This document shows positions 44,593 to 54,020 of a DNA stretch of 64,000 nucleotides, piece after piece. The translations under genes and the position numbers were made by a program. Every line of letters begins with the position of its first letter. Within the stretch, counting starts at the first letter, position 1. The notes beneath the pieces are model-generated. The model searched no databases and was not told where the DNA came from. It saw only the letters and a list, made by a program, of their open reading frames with translations. Origin of the DNA: Bacillota bacterium (GTDB taxonomy: Bacteria; Bacillota; UBA4882; UBA8346); contig JAEXDA010000048.1 of NCBI GenBank assembly GCA_023401925.1, positions 1 to 64,000 on the forward strand, given 5' to 3'.

Positions 44593-45993
44593 TTATATTT
44601 TATAGCGGACTGTATAGGAGATGACTGTCTCCCCTCCCGCCGGAACACTCACGGTGAACTCGGCCTTTCCGGCATCGGTTTTGACATAATCATGGCTATT
44701 GTTGATAATCTTCCATTCATTCCAACTGCCGAAGGTTTCAATATCCGTAACCAGAATTGCGGTTTCTTTATGATTGCGGAGAGTAATCTTGTAACTTTCC
44801 TCACGAATATTTTTAGCCGGTTCTTTGACACCGGTATTGATACGCTCTCCCACAACATCAAAGGCATTTCCCAAATTGACCCGGACCTTTTCATCTTTAG
44901 GGGTATGATCGATCCGGTCTTCGCCGATAAATTGCAAAGAGCCGTCCCCATCCAACTGTTGTACCCGGATCCGACCTTTCGGTAATGGGATTCCCAAATT
45001 GGAGGCTGAATTATTTTTAAATTCCAGCATGACCTGGACTTTTTTAGGGTTCAAGACGCCGTTATAAACGAAAAGTTTTTTCACCGGGATCGAATTGGCG
45101 GATAATAGCTCCACCTGTTTGATTTGATTGTTTCGCAGAGTGGTTGTACGGTTAAGAGTATATAAATGGTACTCCGAGAACGACTCTTCCTTGAAACCGT
45201 CTTCGGACATTGCCCTTAAAACCGGCTTAGCCATTCTCACCTCCCCGGCTTCATCCGATCCTACCCTGTGCAAGTCACCGGCAACCAGCTTGAGCCGGGC
45301 GTTATTGAAATCCGCGCCGCTTTGATTGTCCAAAGTAACCCAACCGGCCAAATCCACTTTATCGTTAGCCGGATTGACAATTGCTACGTAATCGGCTCTC
45401 CAAGACATTCCTCCTGTAAGATAAGTAACCTTGACAGGGTAGGTACCCGTTCTGCCGGCATTCTGAACCATCCAGACCAGAGTGGGTTTTAGGACGAGAC
45501 CGCTGGGCAGTTCGGGAAATATGATGGATTTAACCTGGGATGCCTTAACGATCCGGATTTCACCGCCTTTTGGGGCACTCGCTAAAATAAGATCGTCACC
45601 GGTACTTAGTAAGTAACCCTCAAAGCTTTCTCCTTGATTGCCGATAATTTTGATCTTTTCGCCTAAAAATTTTTGAAGCAACCGGGCGTCACTGACTACA
45701 TCATACTCATAATTTTGTTCCAAGACCCTTATCCCATCATGATCCGCCTTGAAACTGACCGAGGTCGGATCGATCCGTTCCGGGACATCGGTAAAGCTCA
45801 CCGATCCCAGTCCGCCCGATATGTCTAAAGCGCGGCTTTCCTTGATTAATGCCAAATCCTCATTGTAAACCGTTATTTCCATCCCGGAATTATTTTTGGT
45901 TCCAGTCTGATTGGGAGATTGGGCAAACCCGAAAGTTGCCAAAACAATTATCAAAGTGAACCCCAATAATATCTTCGAATAGATTTTCCCCAT
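44593..45993 (-). CDS. Exported DUF4139 protein
   Basis: A 466-residue protein with a signal peptide (ILLGFTLIIVLATFGFAQSP). The first part, MEITVYNEDLALIKESRALD with GLGSVSFTDVPERIDPTSVS, and the middle, LKPTLVWMVQNAGRTGTYPV and YLTGGMSWRADYVAIVNPAN, are typical of DUF4139 proteins; so is the C-terminal strand region up to GGETVISYTVRYKI. The family is secreted or periplasmic, strand-rich, and of unknown function. No lipobox is seen. AAGGAGG precedes the ATG. It lies alone between YjbQ and the hom leader. Confidence 0.88.
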   Translation of the reverse strand: MGKIYSKILLGFTLIIVLATFGFAQSPNQTGTKNNSGMEITVYNEDLALIKESRALDISGGLGSVSFTDVPERIDPTSVSFKADHDGIRVLEQNYEYDVVSDARLLQKFLGEKIKIIGNQGESFEGYLLSTGDDLILASAPKGGEIRIVKASQVKSIIFPELPSGLVLKPTLVWMVQNAGRTGTYPVKVTYLTGGMSWRADYVAIVNPANDKVDLAGWVTLDNQSGADFNNARLKLVAGDLHRVGSDEAGEVRMAKPVLRAMSEDGFKEESFSEYHLYTLNRTTTLRNNQIKQVELLSANSIPVKKLFVYNGVLNPKKVQVMLEFKNNSASNLGIPLPKGRIRVQQLDGDGSLQFIGEDRIDHTPKDEKVRVNLGNAFDVVGERINTGVKEPAKNIREESYKITLRNHKETAILVTDIETFGSWNEWKIINNSHDYVKTDAGKAEFTVSVPAGGETVISYTVRYKI

Positions 45994-46119
45994 TCCGTTT
46001 ACCTCCTTTTACCATTTTTTCCTTCCGGCCCATTGTAGGGATTATCCTATCAATACCTGACGGCTGTGAGAAAAGGTATTCCGCGACGGCCTAGGTTATT
46101 CCTTCCGGAGAACTTTGGA

Positions 46120-46539
46120 TTATTCCCCGATTATTTTTACCAGCACTCTTTTAGGACGTTTTCCGTCGAATTCTCCATAGAAAATTTGCTCCCATGGTCC
46201 AAAGTCCAACCGTCCTTCGGTCACCGCCACTACAACCTCCCTGCCCATGACTTGCCTCTTTAAATGGGCATCGCCATTGTCTTCACCGGTGCGGTTGTGC
46301 ATGTATTGGGATATGGGACTATGGGGAGCTAATTTTTCCAACCAATTTTGATAGTCGCTCCAAAGCCCGGATTCATGATCGTTAATAAAGACACTGGCCG
46401 TAATATGCATGGCATTGACCAGACAGAGTCCTTCCTTGATTCCGCTTTCCTGTAATACATTATCGACATCCTGGGTAATATTCACAAATTCCACTCTTTC
46501 CTTGATATTAAACCATAACTCTTTCCGGAATGATTTCAC
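46120..46539 (-). CDS. YjbQ/UPF0047 family protein
   Basis: A 139-residue protein of the UPF0047 family, annotated in databases as a secondary thiamine-phosphate synthase enzyme. It contains [60 protein letters not shown] and [20 protein letters not shown]. The His and Asp/Glu residues in these segments form the family metal site. The true cellular role is unsettled. ATG after GGGGGATTAAAG. Divergent from the unknown gene at 46612. Confidence 0.93.
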   Translation of the reverse strand: MKSFRKELWFNIKERVEFVNITQDVDNVLQESGIKEGLCLVNAMHITASVFINDHESGLWSDYQNWLEKLAPHSPISQYMHNRTGEDNGDAHLKRQVMGREVVVAVTEGRLDFGPWEQIFYGEFDGKRPKRVLVKIIGE

Positions 46540-46611
46540 TTTAATCCCCCTTATATTTGCTATTTATTCACCAAATGGTATAATAATAATTAAAAAATCC
46601 GAGGTGGAACA

Positions 46612-47205
46612 ATGGCCTTTCATAACAAACAATTTACGATCAAAGATAGCAAAGACCTTAAAATTGCCCGTTTTTTCGTATCATACCCCAATAAACCGGA
46701 GATGTCAAAAAGCTACCAACTCTTAACTTCACTGAAACAACAGCGCAACCTTTTTATAGAATTCGACAGCGCCTTCACGAATTTACCGACTCCGACCGAA
46801 ATCCAAAAAGCCGCTTTAAGCTTGTTAACCAGTCTGCAGGAAATGGGAATCCGCTTTCTCCATCAAACTTCCGAAGCCAAGGATACCCGGGGATTGCTCG
46901 GAATCCTGAATCTGAATAAAACATACACAGCTTACCACATATTCGCGTGCATTCCCGATTCAATATGGAAGAATCCTTCATTTCAGACAATTATTCCCCG
47001 CTATGGAGTAAGATATTATCTTTGTAAAGACGGCACTCCCAGCGATGAGGGAAAAATGTTGGAAGAATTGTTGATGGGACGTATACCTGAGGAGAAGATG
47101 CTGGAATGGTTTGATTTTGTTATTTACGATTGCATGGATTTTGGGCAAATGGGAATCAAGACCAATTTTTCAAAAGAAGAGTTACAAATGGAATTCCCGA
47201 AATAG
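46612..47205 (+). CDS. Protein of unknown function
   Basis: A 197-residue soluble protein that I do not recognise. It begins MAFHNKQFTIKDSKDLKIAR and later has NLFIEFDSAFTNLPTPTEIQ, LGILNLNKTYTAYHIFACIP and EWFDFVIYDCMDFGQMGIKT. It shows no signal, membrane helix or enzyme motif. The start is well supported by GAGGTGG eight bases before the ATG, and composition is like the neighbours, so it is a real gene. Confidence 0.7.
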   Translation: MAFHNKQFTIKDSKDLKIARFFVSYPNKPEMSKSYQLLTSLKQQRNLFIEFDSAFTNLPTPTEIQKAALSLLTSLQEMGIRFLHQTSEAKDTRGLLGILNLNKTYTAYHIFACIPDSIWKNPSFQTIIPRYGVRYYLCKDGTPSDEGKMLEELLMGRIPEEKMLEWFDFVIYDCMDFGQMGIKTNFSKEELQMEFPK

Positions 47206-47226
47206 TATCTGTTCGGTTTCGCCATT

Positions 47227-47922
47227 TTACTTATGTTTCCCTTCAAGCCGCTGTTCAATCAATTTGGTTGCTTGATACACATGGGTTTTGATTGTTTGGG
47301 ATAAAGCCTGTGAAATTGATTTTTGGAGTTTCAAAGGTTCGTTGGAGGATACCTCAATATGGATGATTAAATTCTTTTCCGGCAAAGTTTGGGTTTCAGC
47401 GGCTGAAAAATATTTGGCCGACTCCGCCTTGGTGATTAATTTACAAACGATATTAATTTTTAAGCTATCCTCCTGAAAAGAGACGTCAACCCCTAAATCA
47501 CCGATTTCCACTTGAGTTGCTTCATTATTGAGGTAGTTGTCGCTCCAAGCAAAAACCAATTGGGAAAACTCCTGTAAAGAACTAATAGGGTACAGATAAT
47601 AACCATGCACCCCCATGGTTACGATATCGGCCGGGGTCAAATATCCCGATATTCTTTTTAAAGTACTTTCCAATACATTAACAAACTGCCCGTAATTCAA
47701 ACAAGCACTCATCGAAAAAATAAATTTTTTGGCACGGAACAAGCGAATCTCCCAATCCTCAAGAGGATTAGGCTTTTGGGGTTTAACCACAAACTCATCT
47801 TTATCTTCACTGGATTTGGCCAAATGCCATTCATCCGGCTTGACAAGTTCATCAAAGTTGTCAAAGGATTCTATGTACGAACATTTGACTTCTGAAAACA
47901 TACTCAGTTTTGATAGATTCAA
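47227..47922 (-). CDS. Protein of unknown function
   Basis: A 231-residue soluble protein, unrecognised. It begins MNLSKLSMFSEVKCSYIESF and contains FRAKKFIFSMSACLNYGQFV, GVHGYYLYPISSLQEFSQLV and VEIGDLGVDVSFQEDSLKIN. The C-terminal helix is ISQALSQTIKTHVYQATKLI. It looks like a TIGR04255-type or similar two-domain cytosolic protein, but I cannot support that. It is convergent with the gene at 46612. The ATG lacks a strong ribosome binding site. Confidence 0.6.
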   Translation of the reverse strand: MNLSKLSMFSEVKCSYIESFDNFDELVKPDEWHLAKSSEDKDEFVVKPQKPNPLEDWEIRLFRAKKFIFSMSACLNYGQFVNVLESTLKRISGYLTPADIVTMGVHGYYLYPISSLQEFSQLVFAWSDNYLNNEATQVEIGDLGVDVSFQEDSLKINIVCKLITKAESAKYFSAAETQTLPEKNLIIHIEVSSNEPLKLQKSISQALSQTIKTHVYQATKLIEQRLEGKHK

Positions 47923-48085
47923 AGGCGTTTGTCCCTTCCCGGATCGAAACTTTTCTTCCTTTTGCCTATAATTTTCCTATAAAATAAATTCCTTGTTCAT
48001 AACAATTTTCCTGCTAAAATAAGAATAAACTTATATCCATCAATCGGTTAAATTTATCTATGACTTTAATAAATTTCAGAAATTT

Positions 48086-48110
48086 AAAACCTGGCATAAG
48101 CCAGGTTTTT
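48086..48110 (-). terminator. Terminator of guaA
   Basis: AAACCTGGC and GCCAGGTTT form a nine-pair stem with a four-base loop and a flanking T/A run, about 75 bases after the guaA stop. Confidence 0.75.
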
Positions 48111-48185
48111 CAATGTTTTCTTTTCATATATATTCCATATTTCAATAAGGATAGAACTTTACCGGCCTTCCAAAAATGAACCATC

Positions 48186-50081
48186 CTATTGCCATTCAAC
48201 CGTAGCAGGCGGTTTACTGGTAACGTCATAAAGCACCAAATCAATTTGGGGCACTTGAAGTTCGATTTCCCTGACCAATTCGGCCATCCAATCCCTGGTA
48301 ATCTCTCCACCGATAAAGGCCGGCCGTCCAGTCATAAAGTCATTGGTGATAATGGTGCGGATCGCCACCGAATATTTTTTGGTGACCCCCATGGGAAGCA
48401 GCACCGCAAATACCTGGCTTATTGGTTTCCGGTTGAGTTTTTTAACGACAATATCATCAACCTCACGAAGGAGATCGACATTTTCATGATTGATATACAT
48501 CGGATAGGTCTGGATCGGTCCGGACAATTTCTTTTGATTCAAACAATAGGCAACCCGGTTAATGAAATCCACTTGATTGGGAAGGACTTTCCCCATATGA
48601 TAAAGCTGATCCCAATCAAAATCCATGCCCCGCCCCGAAGCAACCGCCAAGTACCGGTAGCTGCGGCAATCTCCTTGAACCCCGACGGTTTTGATGGGAA
48701 CCACTTGTCCGTCATTCCCGGAGCCGATTTGGTTCATCAGGTGATTAAAATTAGCGGTCTGTTCGGCGGTTACAATATTGGTTCCGTCGTTGCACATGAT
48801 ACGGACAGCCAAACCGGGGCCGGGGAAGGGTTGCCGTGAAGCGATGCTTTCGTCAATTCCAAGGCTCCTGGCAACCTGCCGCACTTCATCTTTATGCCAG
48901 TCCCAATTGGTCTCAACCACCAGGCCTTTTTCCCTGGCTTTCCGGACGATATCCACATCGTTATGATGGGTTTTAATCTTATGGGCGTGACTGCTTACAT
49001 CGGGATTGCCGCTTTCGATCAAATCCGGCCGGAGAGTGCCCTGAGCCCAAAATGTTTTATCGAAGTCCAAATGCAGGCTTTCCGCAGTCTTTCGAACGAC
49101 CTGAATAAAAACTTCCCCGATTAAGTTCCGTTTAACTTCAGGATCAACCAGCGTTGTCAGGGGGCCGATTTTTTGACCGTTCACTTCAATCACGCTGTTG
49201 AAAAAGGTGGCTTCGGCATTTTCGCGAATCAAATTTTTAATTCCCAACGCCTTCAGGTTCTCACAAACCAAATCGCTTTCCTTTTTCCTCATTAAGCCGT
49301 GATCAATATGAATGGCATAGACATTATCAGGGTTTAAGGCTTTGACCAGCAATGCTGCACTTACGGCCGAGTCAACCCCCCCGCTAACCAGGACCAGTAT
49401 TTTTTGGTCCCCCACTTTTTCCTTGATCTTGGCGATTGCCGTATCGATACGGTCCTCCAAACGATAGTTACCGGAAAGGCCGCAAATATCCTTCAGGAAG
49501 TTCTCCATGATATCTTTGCCGTTGACCGTCAGATCAACTTCCGGATGGAACTGCACACCGTAAATCTTCCGTTTGGGATCATAGATAGCCGCGTAAACAT
49601 CTCCCGATTCCGCAGCTACTTGAAAGCCCTTGGCAAGCTCCACCACGGAATCGCCGTGACTCATCAGTACCTGTTGTTTGCAATCAAGACCTGCAAATAA
49701 TGGGCAATCCCGCTTAATGTCGATAACCGTTTCTCCGTATTCCGTGGTATGCCCCGGCACCACTTTGCCGCCGAAATGCTGATTAATAAGCTGCATACCG
49801 TAACAAATCCCCAAGATAGGAATATTCAGTTCCAGTATCTTCGGATCATAGCGGAGGGCTTGCTCACTCCAAACACTGGCGGGTCCCCCGGAAAGGATGA
49901 TACCTTGAAAATCCCGTAACTTTTCCGCAGGCGTATTGATGGAAAAAATTTCGGATTTTACCGACATTTCGCGGACTTTTCTATCAATCACCTTGGTATA
50001 TTGGCCGCCACAGTCTAAAATGGCGATGGATTCCACTTGCAAAGCATCTATTGGCACATCATTTTCTTCCACAACGGTCAC
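48186..50081 (-). CDS. guaA: GMP synthase (glutamine-hydrolysing), long form
   Basis: A 631-residue enzyme converting XMP to GMP. The glutaminase domain has the nucleophile C93 in LGICYGMQLINQHFGGKVVP and the His-Glu pair in GVQFHPEVDLTVNG. The ATP-pyrophosphatase P-loop is VLVSGGVDSAVSAALLVKAL, and the C-terminal dimer region includes KKYSVAIRTIITNDFMTGRP. Usual bacterial GuaA is about 510-525 residues. This one has about 110 extra residues and the segment AQGTLRPDLIESGN with a longer XMP domain, like eukaryotic-type enzymes. Monocistronic with a terminator at 48086. Confidence 0.96.
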   Translation of the reverse strand: MTVVEENDVPIDALQVESIAILDCGGQYTKVIDRKVREMSVKSEIFSINTPAEKLRDFQGIILSGGPASVWSEQALRYDPKILELNIPILGICYGMQLINQHFGGKVVPGHTTEYGETVIDIKRDCPLFAGLDCKQQVLMSHGDSVVELAKGFQVAAESGDVYAAIYDPKRKIYGVQFHPEVDLTVNGKDIMENFLKDICGLSGNYRLEDRIDTAIAKIKEKVGDQKILVLVSGGVDSAVSAALLVKALNPDNVYAIHIDHGLMRKKESDLVCENLKALGIKNLIRENAEATFFNSVIEVNGQKIGPLTTLVDPEVKRNLIGEVFIQVVRKTAESLHLDFDKTFWAQGTLRPDLIESGNPDVSSHAHKIKTHHNDVDIVRKAREKGLVVETNWDWHKDEVRQVARSLGIDESIASRQPFPGPGLAVRIMCNDGTNIVTAEQTANFNHLMNQIGSGNDGQVVPIKTVGVQGDCRSYRYLAVASGRGMDFDWDQLYHMGKVLPNQVDFINRVAYCLNQKKLSGPIQTYPMYINHENVDLLREVDDIVVKKLNRKPISQVFAVLLPMGVTKKYSVAIRTIITNDFMTGRPAFIGGEITRDWMAELVREIELQVPQIDLVLYDVTSKPPATVEWQ

Positions 50082-50252
50082 CTCAAATATTGATTTGTTT
50101 CATTATAACAGATTGGGGAGGGTAAAAAAACAATATTTGAGAGGATTTTTATAAAATTTAACTCAAAACCCCCATCGCCGGCAGGTTAGATCTATCCTCA
50201 AAACTAAATTTTGAAGTAACTTGGTAAAAACGGGGTAAAATACAAATTATTG

Positions 50253-50280
50253 TTGCCAGGTAGTAAAATAGTGTTATACT
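50253..50280 (+). promoter_or_regulatory. Housekeeping promoter of the DegT aminotransferase
   Basis: TTGCCA (50253-50258) and TATACT (50275-50280) are separated by 16 bases, about 87 bases before the start codon. Confidence 0.6.
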
Positions 50281-50366
50281 TGAATGAGTGAGAAAACTCT
50301 TCTTTTTGCTTTCTTTATGAAATTACCAAAATAATGATCCATCAGAATTTAGGGAGAACGTCAATC

Positions 50367-51593
50367 ATGATCAATTCCCCAACCCAATCACTTCAAATGA
50401 ATATTCCTTTCTCGCCTCCGGATATCACCGATATGGAAATCAACGAAGTCATCGATACCTTAAAATCCGGATGGATTACGACCGGCCCGAAAACAAAAGA
50501 GTTTGAGAAAAAAATCGCTGAATACACCCATACCTCCAAGGCTGCTTGTTTAAATTCGGCAACTGCCGCCATGGAGCTTACTTTACGCCTGCTCGGCGTG
50601 GGCGAGGGCGATGAAGTGATTACCTCAGCCTACACCTATTCGGCCTCGGCCAGTGTGATTCATCATGTGGGAGCCAAGATCGTTCTCGTCGACACCGCGA
50701 AAAATTCTTATCAAATGGATTATGATCAATTGGAACGGGCCATCACCTCAAAAACAAAAGCCGTCATCCCGGTGGATATTGCCGGAGTGATGTGCGATTA
50801 TGACCGCTTATTTGAAATCGTCGCCGCCAGAACAGACCTATTCCGTCCGGTCAATCCATTGCAAACCGCTATCGGCAGGGTTGCCATCGTGGCCGATGGG
50901 GCTCATTCTTTTGGATCGACTTATCAAGGAAGACCCAGCGGAGAAGTTGGCGACTTTACCTGTTTCTCCTTTCACGCCGTGAAGAATCTGACCACGGCTG
51001 AAGGCGGCGCCATTACCTGGCGGGATATCCCGGGAATCAATAATGAAGAGCTTTATCATGAACTGATGCTTCTATCCTTACATGGCCAGTCAAAAGACGC
51101 TCTGGCCAAGACCAAAATGGGCGCCTGGGAATATGATATCGTCTATCCGGCCTATAAATGCAATATGACCGACATCATGGCCGCCTTAGGATTGGGACAG
51201 TTGCGGAGATACGCGAACCTCTTAAAAAGGAGAAAGCAGATTATCGAAATGTATGACCAAGCGCTGAACCATTGCAAGGTGGATATTTTAAAACACTTTA
51301 GCGCTAATAGCTCATCCAACGGGCACCTTTATCTGGTTCGGCTCGTGGGCAGGGATGAAACTTACCGTAATACCGTGATCCGAAAGATGGCTGAAAGAGG
51401 AATCGCCACCAACGTTCACTACAAACCCCTGCCGATGCATACAGCCTACCAGAAACTTGGGTTCGATATCCGAAGCTATCCGCATTCTTTTGAACAATAT
51501 CGAAATGAAATTACTTTACCCCTTCACACTTTGCTTGATGACCGGCAAGTCGAATATGTGGCCGATGCGTTAAAGGACATATTGGGGGCTTGA
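50367..51593 (+). CDS. DegT/DnrJ/EryC1 family aminotransferase
   Basis: A 408-residue PLP enzyme of the sugar-nucleotide aminotransferase family. It has FSPPDITDMEINEVIDTLKS, GWITTGPKTKEFEKKIAEYT, the cofactor aspartate in IVADGAHSFGSTYQG, and the Schiff-base lysine (about K206) in FSFHAVKNLTTAEGGA. Such enzymes add an amino group to keto-sugar nucleotides for surface polysaccharides. No other polysaccharide gene is next to it, so it is an orphan and its substrate is open. I use the ATG at 50367, since GGGAG lies at the right distance. Confidence 0.92.
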   Translation: MINSPTQSLQMNIPFSPPDITDMEINEVIDTLKSGWITTGPKTKEFEKKIAEYTHTSKAACLNSATAAMELTLRLLGVGEGDEVITSAYTYSASASVIHHVGAKIVLVDTAKNSYQMDYDQLERAITSKTKAVIPVDIAGVMCDYDRLFEIVAARTDLFRPVNPLQTAIGRVAIVADGAHSFGSTYQGRPSGEVGDFTCFSFHAVKNLTTAEGGAITWRDIPGINNEELYHELMLLSLHGQSKDALAKTKMGAWEYDIVYPAYKCNMTDIMAALGLGQLRRYANLLKRRKQIIEMYDQALNHCKVDILKHFSANSSSNGHLYLVRLVGRDETYRNTVIRKMAERGIATNVHYKPLPMHTAYQKLGFDIRSYPHSFEQYRNEITLPLHTLLDDRQVEYVADALKDILGA

Positions 51594-51817
51594 TTCAAAA
51601 ACCAATCATTCCTCCCCAAAAGGCTTGATAAACCGGTAACCGTTTACTTGATATCCGACTTTGATTGCCCATAAACACGGGTTTAAACCTCTCTCTTGCT
51701 CTCCCCCAATGATGAAAAGCTCAAAGTGGCATATTCAGTGGGAGAGTAACCGATACCTTTGGTAGCAGTATCCTTCTCCATGGACAGTGATAACTCATTC
51801 AAACAGGCTGTTATTGT
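51594..51817. other. Convergent spacer with two palindromes
   Basis: There is no gene. TAAACCGGTAACCGTTTA at 51629-51646 is a near-palindrome, and CTCTCCC at about 51699 pairs with GGGAGAG at about 51741. Either may serve as a terminator between the convergent DegT and Nudix genes. Confidence 0.4.
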
Positions 51818-52276
51818 TTAATTGACATCTCCAAGATAAACAGGTTTTGATATATTCCGTTTTATTTTAGCAGCTAACTCTTTAGGATATAACCGGATAT
51901 CGCATAGATTGATTATAGGAATCCATTCAACTCCCACTTGATTTGTATCGGGAATTTTCCCGTTACGGATGGTTTCATCCTCTGATAACAACGAACACCC
52001 AAAATAAAACTCCACCTGATGCAGATTGGTATCCCACTTTGCGAATTCGTGATTTTTGCTAATATATTCGCGTATAAATACAAGTTCTCCAACCGCAATT
52101 TTGCAACCCACTTCTTCTATACATTCTCTTACTACGGTTTCATGCAATTCTTCTCTGAATTCCTGCCCCCCGCCGGGAAATAAATAAAAAAATCCCGCAT
52201 CATCAATATTTTTAGTTAATAAAACTCTATTATCTTTAATAATAATGGCCTTTGCCGAATTCCGAATGTAATTCAT
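51818..52276 (-). CDS. Nudix hydrolase
   Basis: A 152-residue protein with a complete Nudix box, GGGQEFREELHETVVRECIE followed by EVG. The N-terminal strand is AKAIIIKDNRVLLTKNIDD. The box binds Mg and cleaves nucleoside-diphosphate-linked substrates; the exact one cannot be predicted. It begins with an ATG 19 bases after the pta stop on the same strand, so both may be cotranscribed. Confidence 0.93.
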   Translation of the reverse strand: MNYIRNSAKAIIIKDNRVLLTKNIDDAGFFYLFPGGGQEFREELHETVVRECIEEVGCKIAVGELVFIREYISKNHEFAKWDTNLHQVEFYFGCSLLSEDETIRNGKIPDTNQVGVEWIPIINLCDIRLYPKELAAKIKRNISKPVYLGDVN

Positions 52277-52294
52277 TTACACTCCTTATCCCAT

Positions 52295-53296
52295 TCAAAT
52301 CTGTTTCATTGCCTGCACGGCGGTAATCGCCGCCATGTCGACGATATCTTGAACATTGCACCCTCTCGACAGGTCATTGACCGGTTTGGCCAATCCTTGA
52401 AGAATGGGTCCCACCGCCGTGGCCCCTCCCAATCTTTCAACCAGTTTATATCCGATATTGCCCGACTGAAGATCCGGGAAAATCAATACATTGGCCCTTC
52501 CTGCCACAGTACTGCCGGGGGCCTTCAGACGGGCGACTTCCTCTATTAAAGCGGCGTCAACTTGAAATTCCCCGTCGATTTCCAGGGAAGGATGGGAATC
52601 TTTAGCGATTTTAACCGCTTCCACAACCTTATCGACCATTTCATGTCTGGCGCTTCCTTGGGTGGAAAAGGAAAGAAAACTGACAACCGGACTGAAATTG
52701 GTCAGGGATTTGGCTGTATAGGCGGCCTGGACTGCTATTTCCGCAAGCGTCGAAGCATCCGGATTGACATTGACGGCGCAGTCCGCAAACACAAAGAGTC
52801 CGTGATGGCCCAGATTACACCCGGGAACAAACATTAAAAACGCTCCGGAGACGATTTTAAACATTTTGGCCGTTTTTATGATTTGCAGGGCCGGCCGCAA
52901 CACATCGCCGGTGGTGCTGAGGGATCCGGCGACCATCCCGTCAGACTGGCCGGAATATACCATCATGGTTCCGAAATATAAAGGGTTAATGAGGAGTTGC
53001 TCCGCTTCCGGTAATGTCATTCCCTTATCTTTTCGCAAATGATACAAAGTTTCCACAAATAAAGCCCGCTGTGGGTAATCCTGGGGTGAAAGGATCCCGA
53101 TATCGGAAAGGTTGACTCCCAAATTGGCAGCCTTTTCCTTCACTTGCTTTTCATCCCCGACCAAAGTGATTTTGGCAATCTTCTGGTCCATAATTTCCCG
53201 GGCCGCTTTCAAAACTCTAGGGTCGCTGCTTTCCGGCAGTAAAATATGTTTCCCGGCCGAAACTGCCTTTTCCTTAATGGTTGATAAAAAGTCCAT
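52295..53296 (-). CDS. pta: Phosphate acetyltransferase
   Basis: A 333-residue single-domain enzyme that exchanges acetyl-CoA and acetyl phosphate. Family segments are ILLPESSDPRVLKAAREIMD, LINPLYFGTMMVYSGQSDGM, VAGSLSTTGDVLRPALQIIK, SFSTQGSARHEMVDKVVEAV and LIFPDLQSGNIGYKLVERLG. It supports acetate-forming fermentation or acetate use; the acetate kinase gene is not in the window. AAGGAGG precedes the ATG at 53296. Confidence 0.96.
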   Translation of the reverse strand: MDFLSTIKEKAVSAGKHILLPESSDPRVLKAAREIMDQKIAKITLVGDEKQVKEKAANLGVNLSDIGILSPQDYPQRALFVETLYHLRKDKGMTLPEAEQLLINPLYFGTMMVYSGQSDGMVAGSLSTTGDVLRPALQIIKTAKMFKIVSGAFLMFVPGCNLGHHGLFVFADCAVNVNPDASTLAEIAVQAAYTAKSLTNFSPVVSFLSFSTQGSARHEMVDKVVEAVKIAKDSHPSLEIDGEFQVDAALIEEVARLKAPGSTVAGRANVLIFPDLQSGNIGYKLVERLGGATAVGPILQGLAKPVNDLSRGCNVQDIVDMAAITAVQAMKQI

Positions 53297-53447
53297 CCAG
53301 ATTCCTCCTTGTTTAATATCAATTCATCTCCAATAGGAGAGCGTTTTCTCTCGCACAAATAATGTTTTCTATTTTTAAGGGAGCTTTTTCCTTCTCGAAA
53401 AAATTTTTTAACCAACAAAAAACATTTTCGAACCAAAACGATTCATC

Positions 53448-53690
53448 GGATGACAGAATAAATTATTTCCGTCACAGAATAAATCCTTTGGACGACAGAA
53501 AGAATTATTTCCGTCACAGAATGAATCCCTCGAACGACAGAAAGAATTATTTCCGTCACAGAATGAATCCTTTGGATGACAGAAAGAATTATTTCCGTCA
53601 CAGAATGAATCCCTTGGACGACAAAAAGAATTATTTCCGTAACAGAATAAATCCCTTGGATGACAGAAATCATTATTTCAACGATTCCAA
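53448..53690. repeat. 42-bp tandem repeat, five full copies and one partial
   Basis: Units begin at 53448, 53490, 53532, 53574, 53616 and 53658 (partial). The core is GACAGAAAGAATTATTTCCG followed by TCACAGAATGAATCC. Adjacent units differ at only one to four positions. The period is a multiple of three, so both strands stay open: the plus frame would read LDDRKNYFRHRMNP and one minus frame IHSVTEIILSVVQG. Each unit also holds an imperfect hairpin, GACAGAAA against TTTCCGTC. The array lies between pta and the S66 remnant. I do not accept either frame as a gene. Confidence 0.9.
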
Positions 53691-54020
53691 ACACTCTTCC
53701 AGAATTTCGATGGTCTTTTCATCAGCATTCAAACCCACTTTGGCTCCTATCGGCAAAACAGTATTGGCGCAATTACGGCCGAAATCATTGACCTTAAGTA
53801 TGGGCAAACCATATTTGGCAGTAACCCTTTCCACCACATCCGCCATCTGAACGGTTCTTTTTTCACCCGCTTCATTGCAAATATGCCCGATAACAATTCC
53901 TTTCACTTTATGAAAAACACCCAGTTGTTCCAATTGCATACAATGGCAAAAGCATAGCTCCGGGAAAAGAGGTCTGAACCCCAATGTCACCGTTGGGAAT
54001 AGCCTTCGATACTCCTCCAT
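53673..54020 (-). pseudogene. C-terminal remnant of an S66 (MccF/LdcA-type) carboxypeptidase
   Basis: The 115-codon frame matches only the last third of S66 serine carboxypeptidases: MQLEQLGVFHKVKGIVIGHI, then YGLPILKVNDFGRNCANTVL and PIGAKVGLNADEKTIEILEE. The family has NVDFGHT.P..TLPIGA here, where the histidine belongs to the catalytic triad; this copy has arginine in its place (DFGRN). The nucleophile domain is absent, replaced by the sugar kinase gene whose TAA overlaps this frame's ATG. Its end runs into the 42-bp repeat array. No activity is expected. Confidence 0.75.

Noticed and set aside
48189..48839. 216-codon plus-strand frame within guaA
   Set aside because: Antisense to conserved GMP synthase sequence; no start signal.
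50160..50330. Purine riboswitch upstream of guaA
   Set aside because: No conserved purine-aptamer loops could be found in the short leader.
53448..53690. CRISPR array
   Set aside because: The units are directly adjacent with no variable spacers and no cas genes, so it is a minisatellite-like array.
53443..53694. An 83-codon minus-strand frame through the same repeat (SVTEIILSVVQ repeats)
   Set aside because: Also a product of the stop-free period; no start signal and no family sequence.
53362..53850. A 162-codon plus-strand frame through the tandem repeat (DDRKNYFRHRMNP repeats)
   Set aside because: It has no ribosome binding site, runs antisense through the S66 remnant, and is open mainly because the 42-bp unit is stop-free in this frame.
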